Origin: Microbacterium nanhaiense
Lineage (GTDB): Bacteria > Actinomycetota > Actinomycetes > Actinomycetales > Microbacteriaceae
Assembly: GCF_014646015.1 (NCBI RefSeq)
Contig: NZ_BMMQ01000010.1
Coordinates: 36,765 to 100,764 of the forward strand
Length of the DNA: 64,000 nucleotides
Direction of reading: 5' to 3'
In this document: one piece after another, positions 59,058 to 64,000 of the stretch
Layout: each line of letters opens with the position of its first letter
Numbering within the stretch: the stretch's first letter is position 1
Notes under the pieces: generated by a model
Database searches by the model: none
Told to the model about the DNA's origin: nothing
The model's input: only the letters and a program-made list of their open reading frames with translations
Translations under genes and position numbers: made by a program

Positions 59058-61091
59058 CTACTGCTTCTTGGCCTTCTTCTCGGGGATCGGGGCGTCGCCC
59101 GATGCCCGCAGTTCGGCGAAGTATGCACGGGCCTCGTTCTGGCGCGTGTCCTCCGCCCCGGAGGCGATGGGTGCGCGCACGTGCTCGGGCTCGAAGCCGA
59201 AGGCGTCGACGAGATCCTGCGCGTGCGGGCGCAGGCGAGAGCACAGCCGGTCGATGTAACTCGTGAGCGACTGTCCGCGCTGCGCGGAGAGCCGGCCGGA
59301 AACGAGGTACCACGCGAGGTGGTTCTCGATGAGCGAGAGACCGAAGAGGTCGCGAAGCCAGGTGAGCACGATGCGCGTTCCCTCGTCGTCGACGCGACCG
59401 AGCGCGTCGGTGAAGGCCTCCCACTGCAGGAGTTCGCCGTGCGCGCGCGCGGCGTCGAGGAGCTCGACCTGGTTGTCGTTGAAGACCGTCTGCGCCTCGG
59501 CCGGCGGCAGCTTGCGGGCCGCGTTCAACCGCGTGCCGACCTCGGTCACCATCTGATGCACGCGATCGGTCAGCAGCTGCTGCTGGTCCTCCTCGCGCAG
59601 GCCGAGCTCGACGGAGCGCGCCGTGGATCCGAGGTCTGCGAACGCCTGTCCCAGCTGGCGCAGACCGGCCCCGTGGAAGACCTTGGATGCTCCCTGCCTC
59701 GCCGCGTACGACGCGAGCTCCTTCGTTCCCTTGCCCTTGAACTGCGCCGCGAAGTCGCCGAGCAGGCGCTTGCCGACGAGCTGCAGGAGGACATTGTTGT
59801 CGCCCTCGAAGGTTGCGTACACGTCGAGATCGTGGTGCAGGCCGACGAGGCGGTTCTCGGCGAGGAAGCCCTGGCCGCCGCACGCCTCGCGCGCCTCCTG
59901 GATCGTGTCGAGCGCGTTCCAGGTCGAGAGTGGCTTGAGCGCCGCGGCGAGGGTCTCGAGATCCTGACGGCTCTCGTCGGTGTCGTTCTCACCGCTGAAG
60001 ACCGCGTCGAACTTCTTCAGCAGTTCGTCGTGGCTGAACGTCTGCGCGTACGCCGTCGCGATACGGGGGATCAGGCGACGGCGATGCTTTCCGTAGTCGA
60101 GCAGAACGGTCTCGCTGCCCGTGCCGTCGTCGAACTGGCGGCGCTGGTTGCCGTAGGTCACGGCGATCTTGAGCGCGAGCGCGGCGCCCCAGGTCGCGGC
60201 GCCGTCGAGCGACACGCGGCCCTGCACGAGCGCACCGAGCATCGTGAAGAAACGGCGGCCCGGGCTGGCGATGGGGCTCGTGTAGGTGCCGTCCGGGGCG
60301 ACGTCGCCGTATCGGTTCAGCAGGTTCTCTCGGGGGACGCGCACGTGGTCGAAGCGGAGCCGGCCGTTGTCGATGCCGTTGAGCCCGCCCTTCGGGCCGT
60401 CGTCCTCACTCGTGATGCCCTCGAAGTGCGTGCCATCGTCGTCGCGGATCGGCACGAAGAAGCAGTGCACCCCGTAGTTCACACCGCCGGTGATGAGCTG
60501 CGCGAACACCGTCGCAGCGCGGCCGTCTATGGCGGCGTTGCCGAGGTAGTCCTTGTAGGCGCCGCGGAAGGGCGTGTGGATCACGAACTCTTCCGTCTCC
60601 GCGTCATAGGTCGCCGTCGTGGCGATCGACTGCACGTCCGAGCCGTGGCCCGTCTCCGTCATCGCGAACGCGCCGGGTAGCTTCATGCTGATGGCGTCGG
60701 GAAGCCACTGATCCCAGTGCTTCTTCGTGCCGAGCTGGTAGATCGCCGAGGTGAACAGGCCCCACTGCACGCCCGACTTGATCTGCAGGCTGGGGTCGGC
60801 GAGCACGAGCTCCTCGAAGCCCGCGAGGTTGCCGCCCTGCGTCTCGAGTCCGCCGTACTCCTTGGGGAAGGACCGCGCTCCTCCGCCACGTTCGGCAAGC
60901 ATCTTGAGCTGCTCGAGCACGCGCTTGCGGTGCTCGGTGTAGTGCTGGCCGGGGATCTGCCAGAACGCTTCGTCCTTGATCATGTCGCGGGCCTCGAGCC
61001 GGATGTCGGCCCAGGTACCGAGCAGCTGGCGCGTGAGCGCGGTAACGTCGATGCGGATGTCGCGGCTGGTGTCGCGTGCGGTGTCGAACAC
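59058..61091 (-). CDS. acyl-CoA oxidase-type acyl-CoA dehydrogenase
   Basis: 677-residue flavoenzyme of the acyl-CoA oxidase family, which forms trans-2-enoyl-CoA in fatty-acid breakdown. The FAD-binding AMTETGHGSDVQSIATTATY and the region EACGGQGFLAENRLVGLHHD, near the active-site loop, are visible. Length (about 650-700) matches oxidases rather than the 380-residue dehydrogenases. The C-terminal Lys-rich KKAKKQ is short. The GTG at 61091 has GAGAGGA upstream. It stands alone, before the HTTM gene on the same strand. Confidence 0.88.
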   Translation of the reverse strand: MFDTARDTSRDIRIDVTALTRQLLGTWADIRLEARDMIKDEAFWQIPGQHYTEHRKRVLEQLKMLAERGGGARSFPKEYGGLETQGGNLAGFEELVLADPSLQIKSGVQWGLFTSAIYQLGTKKHWDQWLPDAISMKLPGAFAMTETGHGSDVQSIATTATYDAETEEFVIHTPFRGAYKDYLGNAAIDGRAATVFAQLITGGVNYGVHCFFVPIRDDDGTHFEGITSEDDGPKGGLNGIDNGRLRFDHVRVPRENLLNRYGDVAPDGTYTSPIASPGRRFFTMLGALVQGRVSLDGAATWGAALALKIAVTYGNQRRQFDDGTGSETVLLDYGKHRRRLIPRIATAYAQTFSHDELLKKFDAVFSGENDTDESRQDLETLAAALKPLSTWNALDTIQEAREACGGQGFLAENRLVGLHHDLDVYATFEGDNNVLLQLVGKRLLGDFAAQFKGKGTKELASYAARQGASKVFHGAGLRQLGQAFADLGSTARSVELGLREEDQQQLLTDRVHQMVTEVGTRLNAARKLPPAEAQTVFNDNQVELLDAARAHGELLQWEAFTDALGRVDDEGTRIVLTWLRDLFGLSLIENHLAWYLVSGRLSAQRGQSLTSYIDRLCSRLRPHAQDLVDAFGFEPEHVRAPIASGAEDTRQNEARAYFAELRASGDAPIPEKKAKKQ

Positions 61092-61148
61092 TGTCTTCCT
61101 CTCATCTTCGGCGAGGGTGCCTACACGTCGAATCTATGGGGATCCACG

Positions 61149-61199
61149 CGAAATGCGCCATCGCGTTGTGCGGGGCACACAACGTGATGGCGCATTTCG
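61149..61199. repeat. long intergenic palindrome D
   Basis: Arms at 61149-61170 and 61178-61199 pair at 21 of 22 positions with a seven-base loop. The left arm begins CGAAATGCGCCATCGCG. It lies between the HTTM stop and the acyl-CoA oxidase start and could terminate or attenuate transcription. Confidence 0.85.
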
Positions 61200-61205
61200 A
61201 GGGGA

Positions 61206-62363
61206 TTACTTTGCGGAGCGGACCGGGACGCGCGCTTTCGCGGGCTTCTTCTTCGAAGGTGCTCCGTCGGTGGGGCGGGGCTTCGGGGCGCTCGCCGTGA
61301 TGTCGTCTGCCTCCGCCGCCTGCTTCGCCTGTTTCTCGGGCGCCGCTTCATCGTCGAGGAAGGCGCCGCGGACGAGGGCGGATGCCCTCATCCAGCTCGC
61401 ATCACGGATGAAGATGAAGTCGATGCCGATCATCGCAAGCGAGAACCACGGCAGGCCCATGAGAACGCCGATTCCGATGTGGAAGCTCATGATCCCCAGG
61501 AGCGCGACGATGCGAGTCGGGCGCGTCAGCAGCATGAAGGGGAAGGCGATCTGGAGGATGATGGATCCCCAGCTGATCGCGGCGACCGCCGGCCCCCAGG
61601 CGGTGACGAGCTCGCTGAGGATCGGCCACGTGCCGAAGCGCTCGGTCATCAGCGGCGTGTAGACGGCGCTGCCGTCCTGCCACGGCTTACCGCCCGCCTT
61701 GAACAGGCCGCCCGAGGCGTACACGAAGATCACCTGTGCCGTCAGGGCGACGAGCACGAGGTTGTGGAGCAGGTTGCTGATCTCGCGGGGCGGGATCGTC
61801 GGGAAGTCTTTCTTCGCGCGGCGCCGCGCGTCGAGGGACCATCGCGCCGCGGGATCCGCGAAGAGCATGAGCAGCAGCACGATGCGGTACATGTTGTCGC
61901 CCTGGTCGCCGACGGCGTCGTTCATCTCGATGAAGCTGATCCACAGGACGAAGTAGACCGGCAGCACGATCTTGAGGCGCCAGCCGAGCATCATGGCGAT
62001 AGCGAGGGCGAACAGCACGATGTACAGCAGCGTGAAGAGGGCGTCGTTGCCGGCCACCTGGTGGAACCAGCTGAACAGCCAGATCTTCGGGAAGTCGCTC
62101 ACGGGCTCGGCGAGTTCGCCGTTCCACGCGGATCCGGATCCGAAGGTGTAGAGTCGCGACGAGTAGTTCGTCGCGAGCAGGCCGGCGCCGGTCAGGCCGA
62201 TGAGGATGCGGGTGACGGCGAGACCGTAGAGCGACTTCTTCGTGTCGAGGAGCCACGCCTCAACCCAGAACCAGGTGTTGGCGACGATCCGGCCGAGGGT
62301 CGTGAACAGTAGCGCGATGAGGCTGCCGATGGCGCGCGGGGCGCGGCGAATGAGGCTGCTCAT
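61206..62363 (-). CDS. HTTM-domain membrane protein (VKGC/SdpB-like)
   Basis: 385-residue protein with about eight helices in the horizontally transferred transmembrane fold shared with vitamin-K carboxylases and SdpB. Visible segments are LAVTRILIGLTGAGLLATNY and FGTWPILSELVTAWGPAVAA. The C-terminal tail (about 335-385) is rich in Lys, Pro and Ala. It overlaps DUF5819 by four bases, so the two are co-translated. The substrate is unknown. Confidence 0.85.
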   Translation of the reverse strand: MSSLIRRAPRAIGSLIALLFTTLGRIVANTWFWVEAWLLDTKKSLYGLAVTRILIGLTGAGLLATNYSSRLYTFGSGSAWNGELAEPVSDFPKIWLFSWFHQVAGNDALFTLLYIVLFALAIAMMLGWRLKIVLPVYFVLWISFIEMNDAVGDQGDNMYRIVLLLMLFADPAARWSLDARRRAKKDFPTIPPREISNLLHNLVLVALTAQVIFVYASGGLFKAGGKPWQDGSAVYTPLMTERFGTWPILSELVTAWGPAVAAISWGSIILQIAFPFMLLTRPTRIVALLGIMSFHIGIGVLMGLPWFSLAMIGIDFIFIRDASWMRASALVRGAFLDDEAAPEKQAKQAAEADDITASAPKPRPTDGAPSKKKPAKARVPVRSAK

Positions 62364-63115
62364 GACTTGTTCATCCGTTCGTACTGCGCGCGGAAGACCT
62401 CGGTGAAGGCCTCCTGCGACTGTCCGTCGGCCACGATGAGTCCGCGCCACCCCGTCGGCGAGTACTGGATGCCCGGCCTCTTCGCGTCGGGATCGTGGCG
62501 CTGCTCGAACGGGATGATGTTCTGCCGCGTGGCACGGTACTGGATCCGCTCGACGTCATCGCCCCAGATGGCGATGGCGACCTGCGTGGCGTAGGCGGTG
62601 GCGCGGCGCTCCTGCTGCATGTACTCCTCGACGGCGTCGTTGCCGCCGGCCCCGAGTGCGCTCGCCATGCGCTCCTCCCAGTCGGCCTTGAAGTAGTTCA
62701 GCGCGACGACCTCCTGCTGCTCCTCGCTGAGGTCGCCCCAGGCGCCCTTGTACTGGCTCGAGACGTCCATGGCGACGATGCCGGCGCGCGGGGTGAAGAG
62801 GTGGTAGCGGATCATCGAGAGTTCGACGTCGCTCGCCGATACCCATTCGGTTTCTTCGCCGTTCACGAGGGCTCGGACCTCGAAGCGGTAGTCGCCGTTG
62901 ATCGGTTCGGGGGCAAACACGCTCCACGACTGGCCGAACATGGGGATCATGTAGTTCGACAGTCGCTCCTGGCCGACGACCTCGCGCGCGGACGCGGAGT
63001 ACGGCGCGATCCAGAGGAAGGAAGCGAAGATGTGCCACGCCGTAAACAGCGCGGCGGCGACCATGACGACGCGCACATATGCGCGGCGCCGGGGGCGAGT
63101 TGTGGTCTCGGCCAT
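62360..63115 (-). CDS. DUF5819 (SdpA-like) membrane-anchored protein
   Basis: 251-residue protein with one N-terminal helix (about 15-38) and an extracytoplasmic domain. The family block PMFGQSWSVFAPEPINGDYR is clear, and it is shared with SdpA-like proteins of toxin-maturation systems. A GTG-less ATG start at 63115 has GAGAG upstream. It is coupled to the HTTM gene. A Ser/Ala-rich surface protein gene precedes it on the same strand. Confidence 0.82.
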   Translation of the reverse strand: MAETTTRPRRRAYVRVVMVAAALFTAWHIFASFLWIAPYSASAREVVGQERLSNYMIPMFGQSWSVFAPEPINGDYRFEVRALVNGEETEWVSASDVELSMIRYHLFTPRAGIVAMDVSSQYKGAWGDLSEEQQEVVALNYFKADWEERMASALGAGGNDAVEEYMQQERRATAYATQVAIAIWGDDVERIQYRATRQNIIPFEQRHDPDAKRPGIQYSPTGWRGLIVADGQSQEAFTEVFRAQYERMNKS

Positions 63116-63145
63116 AAGTTTCTCTCGTCGGTGGGTGAACTCGCG

Positions 63146-63190
63146 AACCGCCTGTGTTCCGGTGAGGTCGTCACCGGAACACAGGCGGTT
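63146..63190. terminator. strong hairpin after the surface protein gene
   Basis: The arms 63146-63165 and 63171-63190 are a perfect 20-bp stem with a five-base loop. It lies upstream of DUF5819, 65 bases past the surface protein stop on the minus strand. It has no T-run, so it may also limit decay or read-through. Confidence 0.65.
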
Positions 63191-63202
63191 AGTTGCGAGT
63201 CA

Positions 63203-63243
63203 CCGGGTGCTCCGATTCGTGTTCGACGTCTCGGAGCACCCGG
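63203..63243. terminator. second hairpin after the surface protein gene
   Basis: CCGGGTGCTCCGA (63203-63215) pairs perfectly with 63231-63243 across 15 loop bases. Two hairpins in tandem between this gene and DUF5819 suggest the surface protein has its own message. Confidence 0.6.
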
Positions 63244-63255
63244 GTACTGCGGGGG

Positions 63256-64000
63256 TTAGCTGCGTGCGCGGCGGCGGCTGGTGGCGAACCACACGCCGGC
63301 ACCCGCCAGCATCAGCAGGGCTGCGGTACCGCCGAGCGGCAGAGCCATGTCACCACCGGTGGGCGACAGACCGCCACCCTTCTTCTCGTACACCTCGAAG
63401 GCGCCCGAGATGGAACCGGAGGTTGCACCGGTCAGCTCGACGGAGTGGTTGCCCACCGTGGTCGAAGCCGGGACAGCCCAGGTGAAGGTGACATCACCGT
63501 TCTCGTTGGCGACTGCGGTGCCGATCTCGAACGGGGTCGAGTGCTGCACAGCCGTGACCTTCTCGCCGGCCTCGAAACCGTGACCGTGCACGGTCTGCTG
63601 CTCGCCGACCTGCAGGCGGGGCTTCTCGACCTCGATCGACAGTTCCTGACCGTCAGCGTCGGCCGAGGCGTTCGCGTTCGAGGAGGAGCTGGCGTTCGAG
63701 TTCGCGCTCGAGCTGGCGTTCGCGTTTGCCGAGGCCGAAGCTCCGGCGTCGCTGTCCGACGCGCTGTCATCCGAGCCGTCGGCGTCGGCGTCGCTGTCGG
63801 CGTTGGCCGCGGCAGCAGCCGAGGCATCCGTCGACGAATCGGCGTTCGATGCGGCAGCGGCGGCGGCACCGGAGTTACCCTCGGCAGCCGACGAAGCGTC
63901 AGCGTTCGAGGCGGACGAGGCGTCCGCCTGAGCGGCAGCCTGCGCGGCAGCCTGAGCCGACGCGTTAGCCTCCGAGCTCACGTCCGTCGAGGCGTCCGAC
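63256..64000 (-). CDS. LPXTG-like surface protein with Ser/Ala/Asn repeats, N-terminus outside window
   Basis: At least 247 residues of a wall-anchored protein. The visible N-terminal half is a low-complexity stretch of Ala, Ser, Asn and Asp. An Ig-like domain follows (from IEVEKPRLQVGEQQTVHGHG to GAFEVYEKKG). The C-terminus has an LSPTGG sorting signal, a hydrophobic helix and a basic tail (RRRARS). The frame is open past base 64000, so the true start and signal peptide are not seen. The function is unknown. Confidence 0.85.
   Translation of the reverse strand, partial: SDASTDVSSEANASAQAAAQAAAQADASSASNADASSAAEGNSGAAAAAASNADSSTDASAAAAANADSDADADGSDDSASDSDAGASASANANASSSANSNASSSSNANASADADGQELSIEVEKPRLQVGEQQTVHGHGFEAGEKVTAVQHSTPFEIGTAVANENGDVTFTWAVPASTTVGNHSVELTGATSGSISGAFEVYEKKGGGLSPTGGDMALPLGGTAALLMLAGAGVWFATSRRRARS

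Noticed and set aside
63660..64000. Short tandem repeats on the plus strand as a possible CRISPR or VNTR
   Set aside because: They are degenerate Ser/Ala/Asn codons of the surface protein, without regular spacers or exact repeat units.
1..64000. tRNA, rRNA, IS element or prophage genes
   Set aside because: I looked in every intergenic gap and among the encoded proteins, and saw no tRNA-like cloverleaf, rRNA, transposase, integrase or phage structural motif.

Overview
The window is about 70% G+C, densely packed, and reads as a chromosome segment of an actinobacterium, most likely Microbacteriaceae (Microbacterium-like). Support: ResB/CcsB-type (system II) cytochrome c maturation, a 32-residue bS22 ribosomal protein, a sigma-F/B family stress sigma factor, mycoredoxin-like and DUF2795 proteins, many leaderless starts with a TANNNT box 6-7 nt upstream, and an LPXTG-like surface protein ending in an LSPTGG signal. 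I see no phage, IS element, CRISPR array, rRNA or tRNA. No gap between genes exceeds about 255 bases.

Layout. 1-6.7 kb: cytochrome c maturation operon (tlpA-ccdA-resB-ccsB, minus strand), then a Fic gene that has lost its N-terminal inhibitory region, DUF3054, a histidine phosphatase and DedA. 6.7-11.6 kb: FUSC exporter, aspS, a Dabb protein, glutaredoxin and rhodanese proteins, bS22. 11.7-15.3 kb: ABC transporter plus NarL-type two-component system, minus strand. 15.4-17.3 kb: a topoisomerase IB gene with an apparent +1 frameshift, and a sigma-F-like gene. 17.3-28.1 kb: an ADP-heptose and glycan assembly locus (three GT9, two GT4-like and one GT2 glycosyltransferases, GmhA, GmhB, HldE, a second PfkB kinase, an SDR, DUF2795). 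28.2-31.7 kb: SRPBCC protein and a type III polyketide synthase-methyltransferase-flavin monooxygenase operon. 31.7-36.7 kb: TspO/DUF2867/baeRF-like operon behind a palindromic operator, and a ThDP-dependent oxidase-like enzyme. 36.7-42.5 kb: ArsR regulator, Trk potassium uptake, proC, CDF transporter, tadA, upp. 42.5-47 kb: sugar ABC transporter with LacI regulator and operator. 47.1-50.6 kb: three-gene unit of an XpaC-like protein, a solute-binding/VWA fusion lipoprotein and a second binding protein. 50.9-59 kb: BCCT transporter, thrC, trhO, DMT transporter, a DPM1-GtrA fusion, mycoredoxin, a resolvase-like remnant, RDD. 59-64 kb: acyl-CoA oxidase and an HTTM/DUF5819/surface-protein module that runs off the window.

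How the parts work together. The heptose locus can make a nucleotide-activated heptose and attach it, so it probably builds a heptose-containing cell-surface glycan in a monoderm. A sigma-B/F-like promoter upstream of hldE suggests stress or stationary-phase control. The type III PKS operon resembles phenolic-lipid pathways.

Sequence-level structure outside the genes includes four long intergenic palindromes (two share one sequence), three divergent gene pairs whose -10 boxes sit back to back, a 17-bp inverted repeat at the truncation point of the Fic gene, and a strong excess of the hexamer GGATCC (about 25 per 10 kb by hand count in the first 20 kb).
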